Below the pieces are notes generated by a model. That model was not told the DNA's origin. It searched no databases and saw only the letters and a program-made list of their open reading frames with translations. From an uncultured Oscillospiraceae bacterium (GTDB lineage Bacteria > Bacillota > Clostridia > Oscillospirales > Ruminococcaceae), in contig CASFKY010000001.1 of NCBI GenBank assembly GCA_949295465.1, forward strand, positions 1 to 64,000: 64,000 nt of DNA, read 5' to 3'. The translations under genes were made by a program, and so were the position numbers. Below are positions 1-9,000 of this stretch, one piece after another. Numbering within the stretch: position 1 is the stretch's first letter; every line of letters begins with the position of its first letter.

Positions 1-120
1 TCCAAACCCGTTAGCAGCTATCCCCAAAATGGCATTGAGTGATTTTCAGATACTTACAGTCTGAAGAATTTACGACCAGAGTTCTTGCGGTCACGACTGA
101 AAAGTGGATACATAAACATG

Positions 121-159
121 ATCAGCCCGCCGGCTCCGAAAGGAACCGGCGGGCTGATA
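121..159 (-). terminator. Hairpin downstream of groL
   Basis: Perfect 13-bp inverted repeat (arms ATCAGCCCGCCGG and CCGGCGGGCTGAT) with a 13-nt loop, about 100 bp past the groL stop. It is the likely end of the groESL transcript. The T-run on the minus strand is poor, so termination may be weak. Positions 1-120 upstream are AT-richer and hold no convincing gene. Confidence 0.6.
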
Positions 160-180
160 TTCTGCCTATCAAGCGCTGAA

Positions 181-199
181 TTGGTGTAGATTTGGTGTA
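181..199. repeat. Two direct TTGGTGTA repeats
   Basis: TTGGTGTA occurs at 181-188 and 192-199, exactly 11 bp (one helical turn) apart, between the groL hairpin and the groL stop codon. The spacing would suit a dimeric DNA-binding protein or an integrase arm site, but nothing adjacent confirms either. It may be chance. Confidence 0.3.
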
Positions 200-255
200 A
201 ATCGGGGACACCAGCCACAGAAGATCCAGCGGTATCAAGGGTCAGCGGCTATTTT

Positions 256-1902
<1,647 letters not shown>

Positions 1903-1971
1903 TTACTCCTTTATCGCTATGATTCAGTGTGTTCAGAAATATTTACAGGCCGGGACAGGGTTTTACAAACC

Positions 1972-2268
<297 letters not shown>

Positions 2269-2301
2269 CTATAAAAACTTTCCTTATGAAAACTAAGTTT
2301 T

Positions 2302-2328
2302 TTAGCACTCTTTATCCCTGAGTGCTAA
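2302..2328. promoter_or_regulatory. CIRCE operator (HrcA site)
   Basis: Perfect consensus TTAGCACTC-N9-GAGTGCTAA, the HrcA repressor binding site of heat-shock operons. It lies directly downstream of the groESL -10 box, in the region of transcription start, where bound repressor blocks initiation. hrcA itself is not in the window. Confidence 0.97.
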
Positions 2329-2332
2329 ACAT

Positions 2333-2361
2333 ATTGTAATCAGTTCTGTCGCAAAAATCAA
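2333..2361 (-). promoter_or_regulatory. groESL promoter
   Basis: Sigma-A-type promoter on the minus strand: -35 TTGATT (2361-2356), 17-bp spacer, -10 TACAAT (2338-2333). CIRCE follows 4 bp downstream of the -10. The 197 bp between this promoter and the rubrerythrin terminator contain no recognisable gene. Confidence 0.8.
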
Positions 2362-2558
2362 GGGGTATTTGAAAAATTTTTTGGCAGTCACAAATCTTTT
2401 ACATTTTGCCGCCTGTTTGTGGGTAATCCCGGCCCCGTAAAAGTCAGCGCAGCAGGCTTTGCGGCGGGCAGCGGCCGACCTCCTCCGCTCTTCCAGGGCT
2501 GCCCTGCCGGGCCCGACACCCGCTCCCCTGCTCTCGGCTGCGGGCATAATGCGGACAT

Positions 2559-2595
2559 AAAAAATCGGCGCCCCCCCGAAGGGAGCGCCGAAAAT
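2559..2595 (-). terminator. Rubrerythrin terminator
   Basis: On the minus strand a GC-rich stem (TTCGGCGCTCCC / GGGGGGCGCCGA, TTCG loop) is followed by a T-run, 19 bp past the rubrerythrin stop. Classic Rho-independent terminator. Confidence 0.85.
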
Positions 2596-2613
2596 CGATG
2601 CAAAGGGATAAAC

Positions 2614-3153
2614 TTAGCCGAAGTAACGAGCCAGCAGACCCTCGAAAGCCTTGCCATGACGAGCCTCGTCGCGAGCCATCTCATGAACGGTGTCATGGAT
2701 CGCATCCAGGTTCAGCTCCTTGGCCTTCTTGGCCAGCTCGAACTTGCCGGCGGTGGCGCCGTTCTCGGCATCCACACGCATCTCCAGATTCTTCTTGGTG
2801 CTGTCGGTCAGCACTTCGCCCAGCAGCTCGGCAAACTTGGCGGCATGCTCGGCCTCCTCATGGGCAGCCTTCTCCCAGTACAGGCCGATCTCGGGGTAGC
2901 CCTCACGATGAGCAACACGAGCCATAGCCAGGTACATACCAACCTCGGTGCACTCGCCCTGGAAGTTCTCGCGCAGGCCCTGCAGGATCTCCTCGGGAGC
3001 GCCCTGGGCAACACCCACCACATGCTCGGCAGCCCAGACCTTGTCGCCGGTCATTTCCTTGAACTTCTCAGCGGGAGCCTTGCAGACGGGGCAGAACTCG
3101 GGGATGGAGCCCTCAGCGATATAACCACAGACGGTGCAAACATACTTAGCCAT
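2614..3153 (-). CDS. Reverse rubrerythrin (N-terminal rubredoxin domain)
   Basis: Peroxide-reducing diiron protein of anaerobes. Residues 1-35 form a rubredoxin-like iron site with two CxxC pairs (CTVCG and CPVC). The rest is a four-helix ferritin-like diiron domain with ExxH-type ligands (EEAEHA, EARHG). The rubredoxin domain comes first, the order of reverse rubrerythrin in clostridia and the opposite of classical rubrerythrin. 179 residues is the usual size. It is a single-gene unit with its own strong promoter, a Fur/PerR-like palindrome near the transcription start, and its own terminator, which fits an oxidative-stress gene. Confidence 0.9.
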   Translation of the reverse strand: MAKYVCTVCGYIAEGSIPEFCPVCKAPAEKFKEMTGDKVWAAEHVVGVAQGAPEEILQGLRENFQGECTEVGMYLAMARVAHREGYPEIGLYWEKAAHEEAEHAAKFAELLGEVLTDSTKKNLEMRVDAENGATAGKFELAKKAKELNLDAIHDTVHEMARDEARHGKAFEGLLARYFG

Positions 3154-3212
3154 TTTCCATATCCTCCATATACTTGAAATTTACTTTGCTGACAGTTGGA
3201 AAGGAACGATCT

Positions 3213-3230
3213 GAAAATGAGAATCATTCC
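3213..3230. promoter_or_regulatory. Fur/PerR-like operator of the rubrerythrin gene
   Basis: Contains the inverted repeat AATGA-GAA-TCATT (3216-3228) inside a stretch resembling Fur/PerR boxes. It lies 10-27 bp downstream of the -10 box, covering the initial transcribed region, as expected for a repressor. The match is partial, so Fur, PerR or Zur cannot be separated by eye. Confidence 0.55.
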
Positions 3231-3239
3231 TGCAAACAC

Positions 3240-3268
3240 ATAATACCACACTCGCCCCGGTTCGTCAA
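3240..3268 (-). promoter_or_regulatory. Rubrerythrin promoter
   Basis: Near-consensus sigma-A promoter on the minus strand: -35 TTGACG (3268-3263), 17-bp spacer, -10 TATTAT (3245-3240). The -35 overlaps the final codons of the upstream gene. Confidence 0.85.
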
Positions 3269-3819
3269 CAGTTTTTTTTGGTTTCGCCGCTTTTTTTATC
3301 GAGTTTGTGGGTATTATAACCAAGACGGCGCAGAGCAGGCAGGATGGCGGCCAGCCCCCGGGCGGTGAGGGCCCCCATCACCAGGCCCGACACCAGCAGG
3401 ATGGGGGCATAGGCCAGGGTAAAAACATTTTTCAGCACAAAGCTGGCGGCTATGAGCTGGCCCAGGTTGTGGAAGACCGAGCCACACACCGAGAGGATAT
3501 AATCCGTTACCGGGATAGGAAGCCGGCACAGCAGGAGCATTACCGTCAGGGAGAGCAGTCCCCCGCACAGGGAGAGGAAGCCGGCCACCACCCCCCGGGT
3601 GAGCAGCACAAAAAAGGCCTTGAGCAGACAGAGGGTGTAGGCCTGACGGCCGCCCATAAAGAACAGTGCGTACATGACCACCACGTTGGACAGGCCCAGC
3701 TTGATGCCGGGCATCAGGCCCAGCAGAGGGGTGATGAGGGATTCCAGAAAAGAGAGCGCCAGGGCCAGGGCAAACAACACCCCGCCCAGCGCCACCTCTT
3801 TTGCCTTGGAATTTTGCAT
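3265..3819 (-). CDS. Gx transporter family membrane protein (heptaprenyl-diphosphate synthase component I-like)
   Basis: Hydrophobic protein of 184 residues with about five to six membrane helices. The N-terminus (ALGGVLFALALALSFLES) and the conserved segment PGIKLGLSNVVVMYAL match the family named Gx transporter or heptaprenyl-diphosphate synthase component I, related to small ECF-type S components. Substrate is not determinable from sequence. It sits alone with its own promoter at 3855-3883. The C-terminus is basic and polar (KLDKKSGETKKNC). Family call is good; function is unknown. Confidence 0.75.
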   Translation of the reverse strand: MQNSKAKEVALGGVLFALALALSFLESLITPLLGLMPGIKLGLSNVVVMYALFFMGGRQAYTLCLLKAFFVLLTRGVVAGFLSLCGGLLSLTVMLLLCRLPIPVTDYILSVCGSVFHNLGQLIAASFVLKNVFTLAYAPILLVSGLVMGALTARGLAAILPALRRLGYNTHKLDKKSGETKKNC

Positions 3820-3854
3820 GGAGACACCTCGCTTTTTGCCGCATAACTTTTTTA

Positions 3855-3883
3855 ATCCTAATATGCCGCGAAAAACTTGTCAA
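3855..3883 (-). promoter_or_regulatory. Promoter of the Gx transporter gene
   Basis: Minus strand: consensus -35 TTGACA (3883-3878), 17-bp spacer, -10 TAGGAT (3860-3855). Divergent to the lipoprotein promoter at 3951-3979. Confidence 0.65.
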
Positions 3884-3950
3884 GAAAAAGGAGGGTGAAA
3901 AGGCTGTGATGAACTTTCTGTTAAATCTGGATTTTTGGTTTGGGTCAGGC

Positions 3951-3979
3951 TTGAAACGCCGGGCGGAATAGTGTAGTAT
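3951..3979 (+). promoter_or_regulatory. Promoter of the DUF4358 lipoprotein gene
   Basis: -35 TTGAAA (3951-3956), 17-bp spacer, -10 TAGTAT (3974-3979), 34 bp before the start codon, which has AAAGGAGA as ribosome binding site. Confidence 0.65.
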
Positions 3980-4013
3980 TTAATAGGTATCACAGTAAAG
4001 GAGATTTCTTACC

Positions 4014-4592
4014 ATGAAAAAACAAATTGCGACGATGACTTGTGCCCTGCTGGCTGCCGTCGTGCTGGCCGGCTGCGGCGGGTCTTCTTCCTCTTCCACC
4101 GCTTCTTCCAAGGTTGATTCCGCCTCCTCTTCGACGGCTGCCTCTGTGGGGAGCACTTCCACTGCCTCCTCGGCCGCCGCTTCTGCCGACGGCTACAACC
4201 TGGACGACATCGTCTCTGCCATTGAGGCTGCCGACCCCATCTCCAATCCCCTGGAGATCGACGAGACCGCCCTGCAGTATGACATGATGCTCACCCTGGA
4301 GAATGTGGAGAGCTTTGCGGGCGTGCGCAGCAACGACCAGGGCAACAGCGGCACCATCCTGGTGGTGAAGGCCGTGGCCGGCAAGGCCGGCGATGTGGCC
4401 GCTGAGCTGGAGACCTATAAGCAGAACCAGGTGGCCTACTACGGCAACTATGCCGAGTTTGCCGACGGCCAGGCCCAGATCGAGGATGGCCGGGTGGTGA
4501 CCAGCGGCGACTATGTGGTGCTGGTGTTCGCCAACACCGAGGGCGCTGATTACGGCGAGATTGACAAGGCCATTGACTCTGCGCTGAACTAA
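4014..4592 (+). CDS. DUF4358 lipoprotein
   Basis: Secreted lipoprotein of 192 residues. Residues 1-20 are a signal peptide ending in the lipobox LAGC, so Cys20 is the likely lipidation site. A low-complexity Ser/Ala/Thr linker (about residues 21-60) leads into a compact domain with ISNPLEIDE and a glycine-rich segment typical of DUF4358. The biochemical role of this family is not established. It is followed by a strong terminator and then by MBOAT and DHHW genes, a common neighbourhood for surface-glycan acylation, so a role at the cell surface is likely but unproven. Confidence 0.8.
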   Translation: MKKQIATMTCALLAAVVLAGCGGSSSSSTASSKVDSASSSTAASVGSTSTASSAAASADGYNLDDIVSAIEAADPISNPLEIDETALQYDMMLTLENVESFAGVRSNDQGNSGTILVVKAVAGKAGDVAAELETYKQNQVAYYGNYAEFADGQAQIEDGRVVTSGDYVVLVFANTEGADYGEIDKAIDSALN

Positions 4593-4609
4593 CAAGTCTG
4601 TTGTCCAAA

Positions 4610-4652
4610 CAGGCCGGTACCGTCACAGGCGCCGGCCTGCTTTTCGGTTTTT
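4610..4652 (+). terminator. Terminator after the DUF4358 gene
   Basis: Stem CAGGCCGG / CCGGCCTG followed by CTTTTCGGTTTTT. Its position also argues against any upstream start for the next gene, since such a start would lie inside or before the hairpin. Confidence 0.8.
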
Positions 4653-4678
4653 ATCCCAAACAGAGGAGGATTTCAAGG

Positions 4679-6106
4679 ATGGTTTTCAGCACCATTCTGT
4701 TTTTGTTCCGATTCCTGCCCATCGCGCTGCTGCTGTACTATCTGGCGCCGGGCAAACTCAAGAACACCGTGCTGTTCCTTTGCAGCCTGGTGTTCTATTC
4801 CTGGGGTGAGGTGCGGTTTTTCCCCATCATGGTGGTCCTCATCCTCATCAACTATATTGCCGGGCTGGCCATGGAGGTCTGGGGCCGCAGCCAGGGGCTG
4901 CGCCGGGCCTTTCTGATCTTTTCCATTGTGGGCAGCCTGAGCATGCTGATCTTTTTCAAGTACACCAACTTCCTCATCGCCAGCCTCAACGCCCTGGCGG
5001 GGCTTTCCATCCCCACCATCAGCGGGCTGGAGGTGCTGCCTCTGGGCATCAGCTTCTACACCTTCCAGACCATGAGCTACTCCATCGACGTATACCGGGG
5101 CGATGTGAAGGCGGAGCACAACATCATCGACTTCGGCGCCTATGTGGTCATGTTCCCCCAGCTGATTGCCGGCCCCATCGTGAAATACCGGGATGTGGCC
5201 CAGCGGCTGCATGTGCTGAAGGGCCGGGTGAACCTGCCCCAGATTGAGGAGGGCGTCTGCTTCTTTGTATTCGGCCTGGCCAAAAAGGTATTGCTGGCCG
5301 ACAACATCGGCGGGCTGTGGACCGACATCATCGGCATCTACGGCACCGGCGGCATCGAGACCACCGCCGGCGTGGGGCTGGCCAACGCCTCCACCCCCCT
5401 GGTGTGGCTGGGCGTGGTGGCCTACTCCCTCCAGCTCTACTTTGATTTTTCCGGCTACTCCATGATGGGCATCGGCCTGGGCAAGATGCTGGGCTTTGAT
5501 TTCCCGGCCAACTTCAACTTCCCCTATATCTCCCGCAGCATCACCGAGTTCTGGCGGCGCTGGCACATGACCCTTTCGGGCTGGTTTCGGGAGTATGTGT
5601 ATATCCCCCTGGGCGGCAACCGCAAGGGGCTGCCCAGGCAGATCTTCAACATGTTCGTGGTCTGGGCCCTCACCGGCATCTGGCACGGCGCCAACTGGAA
5701 CTTCGTGTGCTGGGGGCTGTACTACTTTGTACTGCTCACCATCGAGAAGGTTTGGCTGCTGCCCCGGCTGGAAAAGGGCAAGGTCTGGCCCCATGTGTAC
5801 ACCCTGTTTCTGGTGGTGGTAGGCTGGGCCATGTTTGTGGGCAACGAGACCGGCGTGGGACTGGGGCTTTTGTTCCAGAAACTCTTCAGCTTCTCGGGCG
5901 GCGCCTCTCCCCTGTATTTTTTGCGGAACTACGCCCTGGTGCTGGTGGTGAGCGTGATCTGCTGCACCACCCTGCCCCAGAAATTCTGGGATGAAGCCAA
6001 GAAGATCCCCTGGATCAAATGCGCCACCCTGCTGGCGCTTCTGGTGATGAGCGTGTGCTATATCGTGGGCTCTTCCAACCATCCCTTCCTATATTTCAAC
6101 TTCTGA
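4679..6106 (+). CDS. MBOAT family O-acyltransferase (AlgI-like)
   Basis: Polytopic membrane acyltransferase of 475 residues that probably moves acetyl groups across the membrane onto surface polysaccharide. The fold shows 10 or more hydrophobic helices, and the conserved segment TGIWHGANWNF holds the presumed catalytic His336. Upstream motifs PLGISFYTFQTMSY and EFWRRWHMTLSGWFREYVY are hallmarks of the AlgI/DltB-type MBOAT branch. Start chosen at 4679 because GAGGAGG lies 9 bp upstream and a terminator sits before it. It is followed 17 bp later by a DHHW partner, the usual acyl-relay arrangement. The acceptor glycan is unknown. Confidence 0.93.
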   Translation: MVFSTILFLFRFLPIALLLYYLAPGKLKNTVLFLCSLVFYSWGEVRFFPIMVVLILINYIAGLAMEVWGRSQGLRRAFLIFSIVGSLSMLIFFKYTNFLIASLNALAGLSIPTISGLEVLPLGISFYTFQTMSYSIDVYRGDVKAEHNIIDFGAYVVMFPQLIAGPIVKYRDVAQRLHVLKGRVNLPQIEEGVCFFVFGLAKKVLLADNIGGLWTDIIGIYGTGGIETTAGVGLANASTPLVWLGVVAYSLQLYFDFSGYSMMGIGLGKMLGFDFPANFNFPYISRSITEFWRRWHMTLSGWFREYVYIPLGGNRKGLPRQIFNMFVVWALTGIWHGANWNFVCWGLYYFVLLTIEKVWLLPRLEKGKVWPHVYTLFLVVVGWAMFVGNETGVGLGLLFQKLFSFSGGASPLYFLRNYALVLVVSVICCTTLPQKFWDEAKKIPWIKCATLLALLVMSVCYIVGSSNHPFLYFNF

Positions 6107-6123
6107 AGAAAGGAGCGCCGACT

Positions 6124-7272
6124 GTGAAAGATCTTCTGCAAAAGCTGCGCCCGTACCCGGCGCTGGTGCTTTTCTTCGTGTGTATCTTCGGCTTTATGAT
6201 TGTGGACCTGCTCTGCCCGGACCGGGAAATCTCCGAGTTGGAAAACAAAAAGTTGCAGCAGCGCCCGGCGTTCAGCCTCTCCTCCCTGACCCGCAACGAG
6301 TGGACCGCCAAATACGGGGACTATGTGAAGGATCAGGTGGCGGGCCGGGACACCATGATCAGCCTGCAAAGCCGGTTTGAGACGGTGCTGTTCCAGAAAT
6401 GCGAGAACAATGGGATGCTGATCGGCAAAAACGGGATGCTCTTCACCCGGATGTTCTCCCTGACCAGCTCTGAAAAAACCCTGCTGCCCCGGAACATCCA
6501 GGCAGTGGAGAACTTTGCCGGGCGGCATCCCGGGCAGGTCACCTTCCTGCTGGCCCCTTCCGCCAGCCTGATCTACAGCGACCAGCTGCCTTTCTTTGCC
6601 CCCATGCTGGACGAGGACGCCATGCTGAACGACATCTTCGCCCAGGTGCCCAGCGCCCAGGTACTGGACCTGCGCACCCTGTTTGGGGAAAACCGGGACC
6701 AGTACCTCTACTACCGCACCGACCATCACTGGACCACCGGCGGGGCCTATCTGGCCTATGAGGAATTCTGCCGTCAGCAGGGCCTCACCCCCTTTGACTG
6801 CGACGCCCACACGGCGGTGGAAGTGCCCGACTTCTACGGCACCAGCTATTCCTCCTCCCGCTACTGGGGGGCAGTGCCCGACGTGATCACCTACTACCAG
6901 CTGGACAACCCCCTCACGGTCTGGAGTCTTTCTGCCGACGGTACCAAGAGCGTGCTGAGCGAGGGAGACATGTACGACTACTCCAAGTTCGACACCTACG
7001 ACAAGTACGCCGCCTTTATGCGGGGCAACAACGGCTACAGCACCATTGAGGGAGACGGGGAGGGCAGTATCCTGGTGATCAAGGACAGCTACGCCAACTG
7101 CTTCATTCCCTTCCTCACCGCCAACTATGCCAAGATCGGAGTGGTGGACCTGCGCAACTACAACCTGAGCATTGATGACCTGATGGAGAGCGAGGGCTAT
7201 GACCAGGTGCTCATCCTCTACAACTTCCAGAGCTTCAAGAGCGACACCCGCCTGCCCAACCTGAACCGATAA
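6124..7272 (+). CDS. DHHW family protein (AlgX/AlgJ-like SGNH acyltransferase partner)
   Basis: 383-residue protein with an N-terminal membrane anchor (about residues 10-30) and an exported catalytic domain. It shows the DHHW motif at about residues 200-203 and a late KDSYANCF segment (about 320-327), the layout of AlgX/AlgJ-type SGNH enzymes that finish O-acetyl transfer begun by an MBOAT protein. A GTG start at 6124 is preferred because AAAGGAG ends 8 bp upstream; longer reading would overlap the MBOAT gene by nearly 90 bp. Cotranscribed with the MBOAT gene. Glycan target unknown. Confidence 0.88.
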   Translation: MKDLLQKLRPYPALVLFFVCIFGFMIVDLLCPDREISELENKKLQQRPAFSLSSLTRNEWTAKYGDYVKDQVAGRDTMISLQSRFETVLFQKCENNGMLIGKNGMLFTRMFSLTSSEKTLLPRNIQAVENFAGRHPGQVTFLLAPSASLIYSDQLPFFAPMLDEDAMLNDIFAQVPSAQVLDLRTLFGENRDQYLYYRTDHHWTTGGAYLAYEEFCRQQGLTPFDCDAHTAVEVPDFYGTSYSSSRYWGAVPDVITYYQLDNPLTVWSLSADGTKSVLSEGDMYDYSKFDTYDKYAAFMRGNNGYSTIEGDGEGSILVIKDSYANCFIPFLTANYAKIGVVDLRNYNLSIDDLMESEGYDQVLILYNFQSFKSDTRLPNLNR

Positions 7273-7295
7273 CAGCCATCCCCAAAAGCAAAAGA

Positions 7296-7339
7296 AAAAG
7301 GCCCTGCCTTTCCCGAAACGGAGAAGGCAGGGCCTTTTT
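7296..7339. terminator. Bidirectional terminator between the DHHW gene and spoVM
   Basis: Near-perfect 15-bp stem AAAAGGCCCTGCCTT / AAGGCAGGGCCTTTTT. The T-runs on both strands end the MBOAT-DHHW transcript and, from the other side, the long yicC-spoVM operon. Confidence 0.9.
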
Positions 7340-7344
7340 GTGGT

Positions 7345-7425
7345 TCACTCTTCCTTTTTGATTTTGAATACCGCCCGGAGAAGGCCGCTCAGGAGTTTGG
7401 GGCTGCGAATCACGATCACCTGCAT
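7345..7425 (-). CDS. spoVM: Stage V sporulation protein SpoVM
   Basis: Tiny 26-residue amphipathic peptide starting MQVIVIRSPKLLSG and ending KIKKEE. Length is identical to Bacillus SpoVM, which begins MKFYTIKLPKF; Pro9 and the alternating hydrophobic/basic pattern are kept. SpoVM binds the curved forespore membrane and anchors the spore-coat ATPase SpoIVA. A GGGAGG ribosome binding site ends 9 bp upstream of this ATG; the other nearby ATG (7433) would be out of frame and too close to it. Synteny is decisive: as in Bacillus, it follows thiN in the prpC-prkC-rsgA-thiN region. A sigma-E-like promoter lies just upstream. Confidence 0.9.
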   Translation of the reverse strand: MQVIVIRSPKLLSGLLRAVFKIKKEE

Positions 7426-7454
7426 ATCTTCATGCCTCCCTTGGATTTTACTCC

Positions 7455-7484
7455 ATTATATCCAGTGAGAGGGCGGATTGTGAC
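7455..7484 (-). promoter_or_regulatory. Candidate sigma-E promoter of spoVM
   Basis: Minus strand: -35-like GTCACAAT (7484-7477), 14-bp spacer, -10-like GATATAAT (7462-7455). Spacing and sequence fit mother-cell sigma-E promoters (consensus -10 CATACAnT) better than sigma-A, because no TTGACA-like -35 is placed correctly. spoVM is sigma-E-controlled in Bacillus. Confidence 0.45.
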
Positions 7485-7486
7485 TT

Positions 7487-8122
7487 TCAGTCCCCTTTTA
7501 CCAGAAAAACCCCCAGCGAACCCTGTCCCAGGGAGAGATTTACCTCTTCCGAGACAAATTCATTGCTGACGCCCAGGGGAAAATCCGGCCGAAGGCTGCT
7601 GTTTTCCAGCTCATAATAGGCCCCTTTCACCGTGAGGCCGTGGACCGGCCCCTCCAGGGGAAAGAGGGAAAAATAGCCCCAGTTCTCCCGATGCAGCCGC
7701 AGGCTCTGCCCCGCCAGCAAAAACCGCACCTCGGTGCGCTCGTCAGCCAGCAGCACCCTTACCCCCTGCTTTGCCAGGTAAAGCCCGGTGGAAAGGCTGG
7801 CCATGGTGTGGTCTAGCCGTTTGCCCCCCAGCGCCCCCAGGATCACCGCCTCCCGGCAGCCCTGTTCCAGAGCCCAGCGGGCTGCGTACTGGGTATCGGT
7901 GTCGTCCTTCACATGGGGCAGAACTATGGCCTGGCCCTCTTTGGGCTGGGGGGCGCTGTCAAAATCCCCCACCAGCAGGTCGGCGCAAAGGCCCAGAGCT
8001 TCCAGGTTGCGGTATCCCGCGTCACAGGCAATGACCCAGTCACCGGGGCGGCAGTACCGCCGCATCTCGCCGGACACCGGGCAGGCCGAGAGGATGAGGC
8101 ACCGCTCTTTGCTCTTGCTCAT
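7487..8122 (-). CDS. thiN: Thiamine diphosphokinase
   Basis: Converts thiamine to thiamine diphosphate with ATP. The 211 residues show the family motifs: CDAGYRNL, LLVGDFDS and the HVKDDTDTQYA segment (metal and ATP contacts), then LGALGGKRLDHTMASL. The ATG at 8122 overlaps the rsgA stop as ATGA, implying translational coupling; an upstream GTG at 8134 would overlap the AAGGAG ribosome binding site and is less likely. No thiamine riboswitch is seen. Member of the long minus-strand operon. Confidence 0.92.
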   Translation of the reverse strand: MSKSKERCLILSACPVSGEMRRYCRPGDWVIACDAGYRNLEALGLCADLLVGDFDSAPQPKEGQAIVLPHVKDDTDTQYAARWALEQGCREAVILGALGGKRLDHTMASLSTGLYLAKQGVRVLLADERTEVRFLLAGQSLRLHRENWGYFSLFPLEGPVHGLTVKGAYYELENSSLRPDFPLGVSNEFVSEEVNLSLGQGSLGVFLVKGD

Positions 8123-8994
8123 CGGTTTTCCCACTCCTTGAACTGCTTGGACTCCTCATAGAGGGTACGGTAGCTGTTGTAGCGGCTCTGGGAGATCTTG
8201 CCCTCCTCCAAAGCCTCTACCACCGCGCAGCCCGCCTCTCCGCAGTGAGAGCATCCGGTGAACCGGCACTTGTCCCAGTAGGGCCGGAACTCGGGGAAAT
8301 CGAACTGAAGGTTTTCTTTGGGGATGTGGCAGGCCTTCAGGGTGTCCAGGCTGGCAAAGCCCGGGGTGTCGGCGATGCGGCCGCCGCAGGCCTCAAAGAC
8401 TTCCACCTCCCGGGTGGTGTGCCGGCCCCGGCCCAGCTTCTGGCTGATCTGGCCGGTGCGCTGGCGGAACTCCGGGTCCACCGCGTTGAGCAGGGTGGAT
8501 TTGCCCACCCCCGAGTTGCCGCAGAAGGCGCAGAAATGGCCCCGGATGCGCTGGCGCACCTGGTCCACCCCGGCCCCGGTCTGGTGGTCGATCTCAATAA
8601 AGGGAATGGGGGTCTGCTCATAGATCTGCCGCAGCTTTGCCCCGTCGGCCAGGTCCCCTTTGGTGAAAATCAAGATGGGCTGGATTTCTTTTTCCTCTGC
8701 GATGGCGGTGAGGGTGTCCAGCACCAGGGCGCTGGGTACCGGCTGGGTGGTGCTGGCCACAATGAACAGAATGTCCAGGTTGGCCACCGGGGGCCGCACC
8801 AGCAGATTCTTGCGGGGCAGGATCTCATCGATCACAAAGCTGCCCTGCTCCTGGGCCAGGCGCACATTGTCCCCCGCCACGGGGGTGATCCCCTTTTTGC
8901 GGAAGATGCCCCGGGCCTTGCACTCCACCACCCCTTCCGGGGTGCGCACATAGTAAAAGCCGCCGATGCCCTTGACGATATAGTTTTCCATCAT
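8119..8994 (-). CDS. rsgA: Ribosome small-subunit-dependent GTPase RsgA
   Basis: GTPase checking late maturation of the 30S subunit. The 291 residues contain an N-terminal OB fold (residues 1-65), then a circularly permuted GTPase with TKGD (G4) before the P-loop GNSGVGKST (G1) and DTPGF (G3). The C-terminal zinc site is CRFTGCSHCGEAGC. Genes flanking it (prkC upstream, thiN downstream) match the Bacillus order except that rpe is absent. Seven bases separate it from prkC. Confidence 0.96.
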   Translation of the reverse strand: MMENYIVKGIGGFYYVRTPEGVVECKARGIFRKKGITPVAGDNVRLAQEQGSFVIDEILPRKNLLVRPPVANLDILFIVASTTQPVPSALVLDTLTAIAEEKEIQPILIFTKGDLADGAKLRQIYEQTPIPFIEIDHQTGAGVDQVRQRIRGHFCAFCGNSGVGKSTLLNAVDPEFRQRTGQISQKLGRGRHTTREVEVFEACGGRIADTPGFASLDTLKACHIPKENLQFDFPEFRPYWDKCRFTGCSHCGEAGCAVVEALEEGKISQSRYNSYRTLYEESKQFKEWENR

Positions 8995-9000
8995 ACCGCC

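Noticed and set aside
4601..4678. Upstream start for the MBOAT gene
   Set aside because: It would begin inside the terminator of the preceding gene; a strong ribosome binding site supports 4679.
7487..8134. Thiamine pyrophosphate riboswitch near thiN
   Set aside because: thiN is inside an operon and overlaps rsgA; no THI-box-like sequence is present.
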